Positions 47,988-58,100 of a DNA stretch of 64,000 nt are shown piece after piece. The notes below the pieces were generated by a model. The model ran no database searches. It was not told where the DNA came from and saw nothing but the letters and a program-made list of their open reading frames with translations. How positions within the stretch are numbered: the first letter of the stretch is position 1; the number at the start of each line of letters is the position of its first letter. The translations under genes and the position numbers were made by a program. Where the stretch lies: the NCBI GenBank assembly GCA_017858095.1, contig JAFMCB010000002.1, positions 1-64,000 on the forward strand, read 5' to 3'. This stretch comes from Methylophilaceae bacterium. GTDB lineage: Bacteria; Pseudomonadota; Gammaproteobacteria; Burkholderiales; Methylophilaceae.

Positions 47988-48188
47988 ATGGATAACAAAT
48001 ATGGTTTAGGCAGTTCAAAAGTTGCAACTGAGTTACATAAAAAAAACCAAGATTTAAAATGTGGTTTCTGTCAAAGTGAGCATTTGCACTATTGTCCAAC
48101 GATGCAAGATCATCAGTGTGAAGACTGCGGTGAGTGGCAGAATGATATTCCCTCCAATTATTCAACTGGCCGAAGCGCAGATTATTGA
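47988..48188 (+). CDS. Small zinc-ribbon protein
   Basis: 66 residues from the ATG at 47988, with GAGGTG 4 bases before. Two cysteine pairs, CGFC and CEDCG, with histidines between (EHLHYCPTMQDHQ), make a zinc-ribbon fold likely. Ends GEWQNDIPSNYSTGRSADY. No family recognised; soluble and cytosolic. Confidence 0.68.
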   Translation: MDNKYGLGSSKVATELHKKNQDLKCGFCQSEHLHYCPTMQDHQCEDCGEWQNDIPSNYSTGRSADY

Positions 48189-48256
48189 TCATTAAATCTA
48201 TCTTTATCATCGTTTTTTAGTAGAATTGTCACTATTTCTTTTTGAGGTTTTTTTAC

Positions 48257-48997
48257 ATGTTAATTCAGTCTGATTTTATTGATCTTGATACACCGACGGG
48301 TGTCATGCGCACCTATATTCATCGGCCAAACAGTAACGGTCAATTTCCAGTTATATTATTTTATTCAGAAATATTTCAACAAACAGGGCCCATTGAAAGA
48401 GCAGCCAAAATTATTGCCAGCCATGGTTATGCTGTGTTGGTGCCTGAAGTGTTTCATGAATTAAATCCTATTGGCACCATCTTGGAATACGATGATGCTG
48501 GTCGTGAAAAAGGCAATGCGGACAAGGCTGCAAAAGATGTTCATGGCTATGATTCGGATAATCAAGCGATGGTGGATTGGGTGAAAACTCAACCTTGGTT
48601 TAACGGGCATATTGGTGCCATGGGCTTTTGTATTGGTGGCCATTTGGCATTCCGTGCAGCATTAAATTCTGCAGTTGAAGCCACGGCATGTTTTTATGCA
48701 ACAGATTTACACACGGATACCATTCCTAATAAACCAGGGCAACACAGCATGGAAAGGCTGGCGGATATTAAAGGTGAATTATTAATGATTTGGGGTAAGC
48801 AAGACTCACATATTCCGACCGATAAACGAGTGGAGATTCATAATAAATTACTGGCAACAAATATCACGTTTAGCTGGCACGAATTTAATGCTCAACACGC
48901 TTTTATGCGTGACGAAGGAGAGCGATATGATGCAGAAACCGCAATACTATGCTATCAATTATCGTTAAGAATGTTTGCTCGAAAGCTTTTTAATTAG
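48257..48997 (+). CDS. Dienelactone hydrolase family protein
   Basis: 246 residues from the ATG at 48257 (an in-frame TTG at 48242 is less likely). Alpha/beta hydrolase of the DLH group: nucleophile Cys in AMGFCIGGH near 120-128, Asp in WGKQDSHIP near 178 and His in NAQHAFMRDEGERYD near 210. Substrate unknown; family members hydrolyse cyclic or small esters. It overlaps the converging small gene by 4 bases. Confidence 0.86.
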   Translation: MLIQSDFIDLDTPTGVMRTYIHRPNSNGQFPVILFYSEIFQQTGPIERAAKIIASHGYAVLVPEVFHELNPIGTILEYDDAGREKGNADKAAKDVHGYDSDNQAMVDWVKTQPWFNGHIGAMGFCIGGHLAFRAALNSAVEATACFYATDLHTDTIPNKPGQHSMERLADIKGELLMIWGKQDSHIPTDKRVEIHNKLLATNITFSWHEFNAQHAFMRDEGERYDAETAILCYQLSLRMFARKLFN

Positions 48998-49146
48998 ACA
49001 CAGTCAGAAAAGGCCTCCAAAGATCTAAAAAAATCTTTGTTTTTCTCTAGGCTATTTTTGGAAGTCTCATTTTTTTGATGATCTAATTTTTCTTGTTTTT
49101 TGTTTTCGCTTTTCAGGCGAACATCTTTAGCTGCAGTATTTTTCAT
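48994..49146 (-). CDS. Small charged protein (50 residues)
   Basis: From the ATG at 49146, with AAAGGA 6 bases before it. The product is very polar (KDVRLKSENKKQEKLDHQKN) and ends FFRSLEAFSDCV. No homology recognised. The good ribosome binding site and tight convergence on the hydrolase gene support a real but unassigned gene; it could be a chance frame. Confidence 0.4.
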   Translation of the reverse strand: MKNTAAKDVRLKSENKKQEKLDHQKNETSKNSLEKNKDFFRSLEAFSDCV

Positions 49147-49282
49147 GTTTTTCCTTTTGGGAATATAAAAATGGGATTGTGTCCCGTAAAATTGAATAGA
49201 TTTTATTATGGAAAAAAAATTCAATTTTTTAAAAATAAATAAATTGAGTTATATTTATTTATTAATTAATTACTATTCTAAT

Positions 49283-49486
49283 ATGAAAATTATCATCAAT
49301 GGAACTATTAAAGAATTTAATGTACAGTCAATGACGGCTGCAGAACTTGTAATACAGCTTAAATTAGAGGGAAAGCGGTTTGCAATTGAGTGTAATGGTG
49401 AAATCATGCCGCGTAGTTTATTTAAAGAACTCATGATTAATGACGGCGATCAACTTGAGATAGTAGGAGCAGTAGGCGGTGGATAA
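49283..49486 (+). CDS. thiS: Sulfur carrier protein ThiS
   Basis: 67 residues from the ATG at 49283. Ubiquitin-like sulfur carrier for the thiazole ring of thiamine: [12 protein letters not shown] start and the essential C-terminal GG (EIVGAVGGG). It is followed by thiG with an 8-base overlap. No TPP riboswitch is visible in the 136-base gap upstream. Confidence 0.9.
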   Translation: MKIIINGTIKEFNVQSMTAAELVIQLKLEGKRFAIECNGEIMPRSLFKELMINDGDQLEIVGAVGGG

Positions 49487-50282
49487 AAAGGATTTTAAAA
49501 TTGATGACTGGGTAATAGCTGGAAGGTCTTTTCAGTCTCGTCTCTTGGTAGGAACAGGTAAGTACAAAGATTTTAATGAGACAAAAATGGCTATTGATCA
49601 AAGTGGTGCACAAATTGTCACGGTAGCTATTCGAAGGACGAATATTGGACAAGACAAAAATGAACCATCCTTATTGGATGTCTTAGCACCCGATAAATAC
49701 ACTTATTTACCCAATACGGCAGGCTGTTATAGCGCCGATGACGCAATAAGAACACTGCGATTAGCGCGAGAATTATTAGATGGGCATAATTTAGTCAAAT
49801 TGGAAGTTTTGGGTGATCCCAAAACCCTCTACCCGAATGTGATTGAAACTGTGAAGGCAGCAGAGATACTTATCCAAGAAGGTTTTGACGTCATGGTATA
49901 TACCTCAGATGACCCCATTATTGCAAAACAGCTTGAAGAGGTTGGATGTTGCGCCATTATGCCTTTAGCATCATTGATTGGCTCAGGTATGGGCATTTTA
50001 AATCCCTGGAATCTAGAAATTATTATTGACACAATAAAAGTGCCGGTCATTGTTGATGCTGGGGTAGGGACAGCATCCGATGCAGCCGTAGCGATGGAAT
50101 TAGGGTGTGATGGTGTATTAATGAATACTGCGATTGCAACAGCACAAGACCCAATTTTAATGGCGTCCGCCATGAAAAAATCGATCGAAGCCGGACGTGA
50201 AGCTTTTTTAGCTGGCAGGATGGCAAAAAAATTATATTCAGCTTCACCAAGCTCACCAACAACAGGGCTAATAAATAAGTGA
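49479..50282 (+). CDS. thiG: Thiazole synthase
   Basis: 267 residues, GTG start overlapping the end of thiS. Forms thiazole phosphate from DXP, dehydroglycine and ThiS thiocarboxylate. [19 protein letters not shown] near 10-28, active-site Lys in [13 protein letters not shown] near 105, [19 protein letters not shown] near 163-181 and [29 protein letters not shown] near 190-218. Normal length. It overlaps apaG by 4 bases. Confidence 0.95.
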   Translation: MDKKDFKIDDWVIAGRSFQSRLLVGTGKYKDFNETKMAIDQSGAQIVTVAIRRTNIGQDKNEPSLLDVLAPDKYTYLPNTAGCYSADDAIRTLRLARELLDGHNLVKLEVLGDPKTLYPNVIETVKAAEILIQEGFDVMVYTSDDPIIAKQLEEVGCCAIMPLASLIGSGMGILNPWNLEIIIDTIKVPVIVDAGVGTASDAAVAMELGCDGVLMNTAIATAQDPILMASAMKKSIEAGREAFLAGRMAKKLYSASPSSPTTGLINK

Positions 50283-50662
50283 AAGACATAGTTTCAAGTA
50301 ATATTGAAATTATGGTGGAAACACAATTTATTCCTGAAAGATCTGTTATCGAACATAATCGTTTCTTTTTTACTTATACCGTATCGATAAAAAATGCTAG
50401 TTTACAAACCGTGCAATTGTTGAGTCGCCATTGGATTTTTGAAAACGCATTAGGTGAAATCTTTGAAGTTAAGGGCTCAGGGGTCGTGGGTGAAAAGCCA
50501 AAAATTAAACCAGGTGATATTTACACCTATACAAGTGCAACGGAAATAAATACCCCGACAGGCCTCATGTATGGCTCTTATCAAATGCTTGATGAAAACT
50601 CCAAAGGCTTTAATGCGGTAATAAATAAATTTAAATTGATTATGCCCAGGGTGCTGCATTGA
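50279..50662 (+). CDS. apaG: ApaG family protein
   Basis: 127 residues, GTG start overlapping the thiG stop. ApaG beta-sandwich: [27 protein letters not shown] near 12-38, LLSRHWIF near 46, [23 protein letters not shown] near 63-85 and GLMYGSYQM near 95. Linked to Co/Mg effects and Ap4A in enteric bacteria; molecular role uncertain. The stop overlaps the mltA start. Confidence 0.92.
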   Translation: MKDIVSSNIEIMVETQFIPERSVIEHNRFFFTYTVSIKNASLQTVQLLSRHWIFENALGEIFEVKGSGVVGEKPKIKPGDIYTYTSATEINTPTGLMYGSYQMLDENSKGFNAVINKFKLIMPRVLH

Positions 50663-51897
50663 TGATGAATCGGGTCTTAATCTTTATATTTGCATTTGTT
50701 TTGAATAGTTGCGGGCAGCTTAATATACAAGAGGCAGATTGTGATTGTGTTACAGAACCTCTTCAAGTGACAGAAAAGGAAGCAGAAAAATGTGAGGCAT
50801 ATCCAGAGCAGAAGGTGGCTGAAAAGGATATCGTTCCTTATAGTCTTTTGCAAAAAGTTGAGTGGACAGAAATTAATCCTATGCTGGATCAAGATTATCT
50901 TAGCTTATCTTGGACTGCATGGTTACGTGGCTGCCAGGCATTGATGAACAAAGAAAGTTGGCAGGATGTATGCTCAAAAGCTACCGTGATGGTATCTCCT
51001 TCTGATGATGAGATAAAAGAGTATTTTTATAACTACTTTGATCTGTATCAGGCACTACAAAAGGACGGCTCTTCCGAGGGACTCGTCACCGGTTATTACC
51101 AACCAGTCTTGAGGGGTAGCCGTGCCAAAACAAAAAAATTTAAAGTGCCACTATATACAACGCCAAATGATTTAATTACTGTTGATTTAAGCGAAGTTTA
51201 CCCTGATCTTAAATACATGCGCTTGCGCGGTAAGGTTGAAGGAGATAAATTAATTCCTTATCTAACTCGTGAAGAAATTGCTAAACAAGGTTATCCATTG
51301 CAAGGGAATGAATTGCTTTGGGTGCAAGATCCTGTGGAGGCTTTTTTTCTTGAAATACAGGGCTCAGGTGTCATTGAATTTGAAGACGGCGAGAGAATAC
51401 AGGTAGGTTATGCCAATCAAAATGGCCATCCTTATCGCTCCATGGGCAGGGCACTAATTCAAGAAGGTGAGCTTTCGAGGCATAAGGTTTCCATGCAAAG
51501 CATTAAAAGATGGGCAAAAAAGAACCCAAAAAAATTGCAAAAATTTTTAAATGCAAACCCGAGCGTGGTTTTTTTTCGTGAGCTAGAACCGGGTTTACCT
51601 GGGCCTATAGGCGCATTGGGTATTCCAATTACCGCAGAAAGATCGGTCGCGGTAGATCGAAAGTATGTTCCATTGGGTGCACCAGTGTTTTTATCCACCA
51701 CATGGCCGAATTCAAATAAAGCCTTAAATCAGTTGATGATGGCACAAGATACAGGGGGCGCTATAGGTGGTGGCGTCCGAATTGATTTTTATTGGGGGCA
51801 AGGCGAAAAGGCAGGTCGCTTTGCTGGCTCGATGAAACAACAGGGTAAAGTCTGGGTATTATTGCCAAAAACATTTAAATTAAAAAAGGGAGACTAG
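50662..51897 (+). CDS. mltA: Membrane-bound lytic murein transglycosylase A
   Basis: 411 residues from the ATG at 50662, inside the apaG stop (TGATG). Lipoprotein signal with lipobox near Cys14-17 (VLNSCGQ). MltA domain and 3D catalytic domain: GYYQPVLRGSRAK near 140, the EPGLPGPIGALGIPITAERSVAVD block near 305-330 and AQDTGGAIGGGVRIDFYWG near 355-373 with the catalytic Asp residues. Cleaves peptidoglycan at the outer membrane. The last codons form part of a hairpin that serves as terminator for pqqA on the other strand. Confidence 0.93.
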   Translation: MMNRVLIFIFAFVLNSCGQLNIQEADCDCVTEPLQVTEKEAEKCEAYPEQKVAEKDIVPYSLLQKVEWTEINPMLDQDYLSLSWTAWLRGCQALMNKESWQDVCSKATVMVSPSDDEIKEYFYNYFDLYQALQKDGSSEGLVTGYYQPVLRGSRAKTKKFKVPLYTTPNDLITVDLSEVYPDLKYMRLRGKVEGDKLIPYLTREEIAKQGYPLQGNELLWVQDPVEAFFLEIQGSGVIEFEDGERIQVGYANQNGHPYRSMGRALIQEGELSRHKVSMQSIKRWAKKNPKKLQKFLNANPSVVFFRELEPGLPGPIGALGIPITAERSVAVDRKYVPLGAPVFLSTTWPNSNKALNQLMMAQDTGGAIGGGVRIDFYWGQGEKAGRFAGSMKQQGKVWVLLPKTFKLKKGD

Positions 51898-51905
51898 CTC
51901 CCTTT
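51881..51905 (-). terminator. Terminator of pqqA (overlaps the mltA stop)
   Basis: AAAGGGAG (51905-51898 on the minus strand) pairs with CTCCCTTT (51892-51885) around CTAGT and is followed by T residues on the minus strand. A smaller stem, TGTTTG/CAAACA, lies just before it (51926-51912). Confidence 0.75.
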
Positions 51906-51927
51906 AAATAATGTTTGAAACAAACAA

Positions 51928-51999
51928 TTACTTGTTCATTACGTACATTGTTACTTCAAAACCGAAACGCATTTCAGTAGCAGCAGGTGTTGTCCACAT
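51928..51999 (-). CDS. pqqA: PqqA, PQQ precursor peptide (solitary copy)
   Basis: 23 residues: MWTTPAATEMRFGFEVTM, then YVMNK. Glu15 and Tyr19 in the EVTMY core are exactly the residues cross-linked and excised to make pyrroloquinoline quinone. AAGGAGA lies 7 bases before the ATG. It is monocistronic, with its own terminator, between mltA and amt; pqqB, C, D and E are not in the window. Some methylotrophs keep pqqA copies apart from the other pqq genes (recollection). It supports PQQ production by this organism. Confidence 0.9.
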   Translation of the reverse strand: MWTTPAATEMRFGFEVTMYVMNK

Positions 52000-52125
52000 A
52001 ATGTAATCTCCTTTCTTATTTTTTAGATTCTGTTAAAAAAAATTTAAACAGTGATGAGTAATATACCTTGTTAATCCTAATTTACGTTTTACAGCGTCAT
52101 GAATTATTACTAAGGAAAATCATGA

Positions 52126-52156
52126 TAAAAAAAGGGCGCAATTTCTTGCGCCCTTT
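52126..52156 (-). terminator. Rho-independent terminator after amt
   Basis: AAAGGGCGCAA (52156-52146 on the minus strand) pairs perfectly with TTGCGCCCTTT around GAAA, followed by seven T residues. It ends the torF-glnK-amt message. Confidence 0.85.
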
Positions 52157-52187
52157 TAACCACTCTATTACAACAGGAGGAAGTAAT
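52126..52187 (-). ncRNA. Candidate 3'-end sRNA of amt with the shared anti-SD loop
   Basis: Immediately at the amt stop codon, ATTAC (52187-52183) pairs with GTAAT (52171-52167), exposing the loop TTCCTCCTGTT (52182-52172), identical in 11 bases to the loop of the sRNA beside the ECF sigma gene. A 10-base spacer then leads to a strong terminator. The same two-part design suggests a released 3' UTR-derived RNA that could cover ribosome binding sites. Processing and expression are unproven. Confidence 0.5.
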
Positions 52188-53593
52188 TATGAGTGATAAG
52201 CAGTCTCACCGTGTGAGGTAGTATCAAGACCCGTTCTTTCATCTTCTTCACTAACACGGAGGCCCATAATGGCATCAATGATTTTAAAGAGAATGAAGCT
52301 GATCACACCACACCAAACAATGGTGAAGATAACAGATTTAGCTTGAACCCATAATTGAGACATCATGGTAATACCTTCATCATAGCCAACGCCACCAAAA
52401 TCTGCTGACATCAGAACGGCTAAACCAAGCGCACCCACAATACCTGCTACTCCATGGATTCCAAACACATCGAGTGAATCGTCATAACCCAGGGCTTTTT
52501 TCAAACTGGTACATGCCCAGTAGGCAATGATTGCTGCAATAAAACCAAGCACAATTGCGCCAAGAGGACCCACTACTGCACAGGCAGGAGTAATTGCCAC
52601 CAAACCTGAAATTGCACCAGAAGCACCACCAAGCATGGATGGTTTACCTTTGCTCATCCATTCCATAACTACCCATCCTAAGACAGCAGCAGCAGTTGCA
52701 ACTTGTGTATTGATCATAACTAAACCCGCGGTACCGTCGGCGGCTAATTCACTACCTACATTAAAACCGAACCAACCAGCCCACAGTAATGAAGCACCGA
52801 TCATTGTCATTGGTAAGTTATGAGGCGCCATTGCTTCTTTTCCATAACCAATACGTTTACCGATTACGATTGCGCCGACCAATGCTGCAATACCTGCATT
52901 AATATGAACCACGGTGCCACCAGCAAAGTCGATTGCGCCCCAGCTTGAGATAAGCCCGCCACCCCAAACCATATGACAGATCGGAGCATAGACAAGTAAC
53001 GCCCAGCCTGTTAAAAAGACAAGCAGCGATGAAAACTTAATGCGCTCAGCAAATGCGCCGACAATCAATGCCGGTGTTAGCGCAAAGAAGGTTAATTGGA
53101 ATGTAACAAAAACATATTCCGGAATAGTTCCGCTGATGCCTTCACTGGTGATGCCTTTTAAGAATGCCAAGCTTAAGTCCCCAACGTAGGCATTGCCCTC
53201 TGAGAATGCCAAGCTGTAACCTAACACAACCCAGAGTACAGACATGAGTGAGAAGGTAACAAAAACCTGCATGAGCACGGAGAGCATATTTTTAGAGCGA
53301 ACTAAGCCACCATAAAAGAGAGCTAATCCAGGAATTGCCATAACAAGAACTAAAATAGTCGCTACAATCATCCAGGCAGTATCGCCTGCTGAAAGGGTTG
53401 GCTCCTCCTCAGCCACTGCAGCTTCTGCAACAGGCATTTCTGCATGATCGCCATGCATGTCAGCAACAATTGTTGCCTGCCAAAGCGCATCATTGGCGGC
53501 AACTGCCTCAGTCGCCATCCCTGTTGTTGAAAAACCAAATAAAAGTAGACTCATCATGCCTACTAAACCAAATTTCGAAATCCATTTTTTCAT
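52187..53593 (-). CDS. amt: Ammonium transporter with signal peptide
   Basis: 468 residues from the ATG at 53593, supported by AAGGAGAC 7 bases before it and a signal peptide (KKWISKFGLVGMMSLLLFGFSTTGMA). A mature acidic N-terminus is followed by 11 membrane helices: AWMIVATILVLVMAIPGLALFYGGLVRSKN near 70-100, GGTVVHINAGIAALVGAIVIGKR near 205, and DVFGIHGVAGIVGALG near 380 with the pore His. C-terminal tail SEEDERTGLDTTSHGETAYHS, which meets PII. Read with glnK 10 bases before. Confidence 0.94.
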   Translation of the reverse strand: MKKWISKFGLVGMMSLLLFGFSTTGMATEAVAANDALWQATIVADMHGDHAEMPVAEAAVAEEEPTLSAGDTAWMIVATILVLVMAIPGLALFYGGLVRSKNMLSVLMQVFVTFSLMSVLWVVLGYSLAFSEGNAYVGDLSLAFLKGITSEGISGTIPEYVFVTFQLTFFALTPALIVGAFAERIKFSSLLVFLTGWALLVYAPICHMVWGGGLISSWGAIDFAGGTVVHINAGIAALVGAIVIGKRIGYGKEAMAPHNLPMTMIGASLLWAGWFGFNVGSELAADGTAGLVMINTQVATAAAVLGWVVMEWMSKGKPSMLGGASGAISGLVAITPACAVVGPLGAIVLGFIAAIIAYWACTSLKKALGYDDSLDVFGIHGVAGIVGALGLAVLMSADFGGVGYDEGITMMSQLWVQAKSVIFTIVWCGVISFILFKIIDAIMGLRVSEEDERTGLDTTSHGETAYHS

Positions 53594-53603
53594 GATTGTC
53601 TCC

Positions 53604-53960
<357 letters not shown>

Positions 53961-54737
53961 TTAAAAGGATGCGCTTAAGTAAGCTCCCCATGTTTCGTCG
54001 TATGCTTTCTCATTACCAATAGTCCAATCATCTTCAGATGTATCGGTATAAAAAGCCCCAACGGAATAGTTATCATTGATTGCATAATCAACATTAACTT
54101 TCCAATCTTCGTATTCAACAGCTTCTGCAGCGGCACCGTCACCATCCCAGACTCCAAAATGAGCACTTACAGTTACAGGCGTATCACCAATAGGAGCTTC
54201 GATAGAAAAATCATGGTACATAGTGCCATCAGCATCTGGACCTACATTCCATCCTTCATCAGAAATAAGATAAAAGGCAGTGTAGCCAACGCTTAGTATT
54301 CCAAAGTCATAGCCAATCCCGGCATAAACCTCTGTAGCATCAGATGCTGCAGCTCCAGCTGCTTCATCACCTGGATACCAGTACTGAAGAATACCTACAT
54401 CAAGACCAATACCATTAATATCAAATGCATAACCTGCATAGCCATCAATTTCAAGACTGTTGTCTGTCATAGCTCCACTATCTGTAGTCCACTCAACGTT
54501 AGATGCCCAAACACCTGCATAGAAACCTGATGAGTGCTCTACATCAAAACCACCTTGCAATGCAGGCTGTCGTTGTGTTTGAGATGCTCCGCGCCAAATG
54601 TAGTCAGAATAAAGACCCACGTTTGCACTAATACTCCAATCTGAAGTCTCTGCAGGAGCAGCTTCTTCAGCATGGATCGCCGTCAAAGGGACCATTAAGG
54701 CACCTAAAACCGCTAATTTAATTTTATTAAGTTTCAT
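53961..54737 (-). CDS. TorF family putative porin (Gcw_chp)
   Basis: 258 residues from the ATG at 54737, with GAGGAAG 6 bases before and a signal peptide (KLNKIKLAVLGALMVPLTAIHA). Beta-barrel pattern starting WSISANVGLYSDYIWRGASQTQRQPALQGGFDVEHSSGFYAGVWASNV and ending with an aromatic residue (LSASF), as outer-membrane proteins do. The family is commonly encoded before glnK-amt in Betaproteobacteria; it may let ammonium or other nitrogen compounds through the outer membrane (inference). First gene of a -24/-12 promoted operon. Confidence 0.88.
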   Translation of the reverse strand: MKLNKIKLAVLGALMVPLTAIHAEEAAPAETSDWSISANVGLYSDYIWRGASQTQRQPALQGGFDVEHSSGFYAGVWASNVEWTTDSGAMTDNSLEIDGYAGYAFDINGIGLDVGILQYWYPGDEAAGAAASDATEVYAGIGYDFGILSVGYTAFYLISDEGWNVGPDADGTMYHDFSIEAPIGDTPVTVSAHFGVWDGDGAAAEAVEYEDWKVNVDYAINDNYSVGAFYTDTSEDDWTIGNEKAYDETWGAYLSASF

Positions 54738-54783
54738 TATTACTTCCTCTTTAAAGTTAAAAAATGATTCAACAATTTTATTA

Positions 54784-54802
54784 CAAGCAAAAAGCATGCC
54801 AA
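54784..54802 (-). promoter_or_regulatory. Sigma-54 promoter of torF-glnK-amt
   Basis: On the minus strand TTGGCATG, CTTT, TTGCTTG matches the -24/-12 consensus (TGGCACG-N4-TTGCW) with GG and GC at the right distance. It lies 47 bases before the porin start. It implies RpoN and an NtrC-like activator elsewhere; I see no clear NtrC site upstream. Confidence 0.85.
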
Positions 54803-54891
54803 AAATCACAATGGGGAATAACTATGATTTAATATACTTGCTGTTAAATAATAAAAAACTGTTAAAATCAATGCTTTACGCACAATAAAAT

Positions 54892-55128
54892 ATGATTAAT
54901 AGAGAAAAAATACAAGAAATATCCGATAAAATTCGTGAAATTATTAAAAATTCACCAATTGAGGACATGGAAAATAATATTAATGCACTACTTCGGAGCA
55001 TGTTCACCAAATTGGACCTAATTAATCGTGAAGAATTCGATATTCAGACTGAGGTTCTAAAAAAAACACGACTCAAGCTAGAGGCCCTGGAAGCTAAACT
55101 CAAAGCACTCGAAACTAAGCACAAATAA
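54892..55128 (+). CDS. ubiK: Ubiquinone biosynthesis accessory factor UbiK (BMFP domain)
   Basis: 78 residues. BMFP family: MINREKIQEISDKIREIIKNSPIEDMENNINALL, then SMFTKLDLINREEFDIQTEVLKKTRLKLEALEAKLKALE coiled coil. Helps assemble the Ubi complex with lipid in aerobic ubiquinone synthesis. It is divergent from the porin operon, with a 154-base gap that holds the sigma-54 site. This position is familiar from Betaproteobacteria. metH follows 42 bases on. Confidence 0.88.
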   Translation: MINREKIQEISDKIREIIKNSPIEDMENNINALLRSMFTKLDLINREEFDIQTEVLKKTRLKLEALEAKLKALETKHK

Positions 55129-55170
55129 ATTACTCTACATATCTTCTTGAATTCGTTAAAATCAAGCTAA

Positions 55171-58100
55171 ATGAACATGCCGCAAATTATTCATACTGAA
55201 AAATTATTAAAAAAAATCCTTTCCCAACGGATAATGGTGATGGATGGTGCCATGGGCACCATGATCCAACAACATCAACTGACAGAGGAAGATTACCGAG
55301 GCGGGCCGAAAGGTGAGTTTCAATCTTTTCAAGCGCCTGCTGGAGAAAGAGAATTATTCTTAAAAGGCAATAATGAGCTTTTAAGCATTACGCAGCCGAA
55401 AATAATCCAACAAATTCATGAGGATTATCTCGCGGCCGGGGCAGATATTATTGAAACCAATACCTTTGGTGCCAATACCGTGGCGCAGGAGGACTACTGT
55501 ATGCCGCATCTGGCCAGACAGATGAATCTGGCATCAGTCAAACTCGCAAAAGCGGCCGCAAAAAAATTTCATTCGGACGAAAAACCTCGTTTTGTTGCTG
55601 GAGCTGTTGGACCTACGCCAAAAACAGCATCCATTTCACCAGATGTGAACGATCCAGGCGCAAGAAATGTAACTTTTGATCAATTAGTGAACAGTTATAC
55701 CGAGCAGGTAGATGCATTAATTGAAGGAGGAGCGGACCTTATTTTAGTGGAAACGGTTTTTGATACCTTAAATTGTAAGGCAGCCCTTTTTGCTATCGAG
55801 GAAAGTTTTAAAAAACTCGATTACCGACTTCCAATGATGATCTCCGGCACGGTGACCGACGCGTCGGGAAGAATTTTATCGGGCCAGACTGTGTCGGCAT
55901 TTTGGAATTCCATTCGTCATGCAAAACCGTTAACTGTGGGGCTAAATTGTGCATTGGGCGCAGCACTGATGCGACCTTACGCGGAAGAGTTATCAAAAAT
56001 TGCTGATACGCACATCTGTATTTATCCTAATGCGGGGTTACCAAATCCCATGTCAGATACTGGTTTTGATGAAAAGCCGAAGGATACATCGTCATTACTT
56101 AAAGAATTTGCTGAGAGTGGTTTTGTCAATATCGCGGGCGGTTGTTGCGGCACCACGCCAGCGCACATTCAAGCAATTGCAGAAGAAATCAAGGGTATTT
56201 CTCCGCGCGTTTTACCCACCAATGATCGCTTCATGCAATTATCAGGATTAGAGCCATTGGTGATCAAGGATGATAGCCTGTTCGTCAATGTCGGCGAAAG
56301 GACCAATGTTACTGGTTCAAAAGCATTTGCTAATCTAATTTTAAATGACAAGTATGACGAGGCTGTCGCAGTGGCAAGACAGCAAGTGGAAAATGGTGCA
56401 CAGATAATTGATGTCAATATGGATGAAGGCATGCTAGACGCTGAAAAAGCCATGACCCATTTTTTAAATTTAATTGCCTCCGAACCGGATATTGCCCGAA
56501 TACCGATCATGATCGACTCATCAAAATGGTCCGTTATCGAAGCTGGTTTGAAGTGTGTTCAAGGCAAAGCCATAGTCAACTCACTATCATTGAAAGAAGG
56601 CGAAAAGGAGTTTTTGTATCAAGCCAGACGATGCAAACAATATGGTGCCGCTATTATTGTCATGGCTTTTGATGAAAATGGTCAGGCAGATACGTTTGAA
56701 AGAAAAACGTCAATTTGCAAACGCGCTTACGATTTGCTTGTACAACAAGTTCATTTCCCACCCGAGGATATTATTTTTGATCCAAATATTTTTGCTATCG
56801 CAACGGGTATCGAAGAACACAATAATTACGCGGTTGATTTTATTAATGCTACAAAATGGATTAAAGACAATCTGCCCTTTGCTAAAATTTCTGGTGGCGT
56901 TTCGAATGTTAGTTTTAGTTTCCGCGGTAACGAGGCTGCTAGAGAAGCGATTCATACAGTTTTTTTGTACCATGCGATTAAAGCCGGGATGACGATGGGT
57001 ATCGTCAATGCAGGCATGATGGGGGTTTACGATGACCTAGATGAAAAATTGCGTGACGTTGTCGAAGATGTTGTCCTCAACCGCAAACCTGACGCAACGG
57101 AGCGCATGATTGAAATAGCCGGTACGCTAACGGGGTCAAAAAGAGAAGAGGAAAAGATTAATTGGCGTGGCGATGATGAAAATAAAGTGACTGTTGAGAA
57201 AAGAATTGAATATTCGTTGGTGCATGGAATCACGAATTTTATTGTGGAGGACACCGAAGAAGCTCGGCAAAAAATTATGGCAAATGATGAGGGCCGCCCC
57301 ATTCAAGTTATTGAAGGCCCATTGATGGATGGCATGAATGTGGTGGGTGACTTGTTTGCGCAGGGCAAAATGTTTTTGCCACAAGTGGTTAAATCAGCCC
57401 GTGTGATGAAGCAAGCGGTCGCGCATCTTGTTCCTTTTATTGAAAAAGAAAAAGAAAATGAAGAAAAGCGAACCGGAATCAAAGCAAAACCTAAAGGCAA
57501 AATGTTGATTGCTACCGTAAAGGGGGATGTGCATGATATTGGTAAGAATATTGTTTCGGTGGTATTGCAATGCAATAATTTTGAAGTTGTTAACATGGGG
57601 GTCATGGTTCCCTGTGCGGAGATTTTAGCCAAAGCCAAAGAAGAGAATGTTGATATCATTGGCCTCTCTGGTTTAATTACACCCTCGTTGGAAGAGATGG
57701 CATACGTTGCCTCGGAAATGCAACGTGACCCATTTTTTCAAGCAGTTAAAATGCCCTTACTCATCGGCGGTGCAACCACATCAAGAGCACATACTGCGGT
57801 AAAAATTGCTCCAAAGTACGAAGGCCCTGTGATTCATGTGGCTGATGCATCACGATCGGTATCCGTCATGCAATCCCTAATGACACCGGAGCAAAGAACA
57901 AAATACCTCAATGATCTTAATAAGGATTATGACAAAGTTCGTCAGCAGCATGAGAATAAAAAAGGTGCTACTTACCTTACTATTGCAGAGGCGCGAAAAA
58001 ATAAACTTAATTTAAAATTTAACCCAGTAAAACCTAAATTTATTGGTCGTCGTGTATTTAAAAATATTGATCTGGGTTTATTGGTTCCATATATCGACTG

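Noticed and set aside
49147-49282. TPP riboswitch before thiS
   Set aside because: None of the conserved thi-box blocks is present; the region is simply AT-rich.
52172-52221. AACAGGAGGAAGTAATTATGAG looks like a strong plus-strand ribosome binding site and ATG
   Set aside because: The frame ends after 10 codons and is antisense to the end of amt. The sequence is better explained as the complement of the anti-SD loop hairpin after amt.
55129-55170. Cobalamin riboswitch before metH
   Set aside because: The gap is only 42 bases, far too short for that riboswitch, and no B12-box-like sequence is seen.
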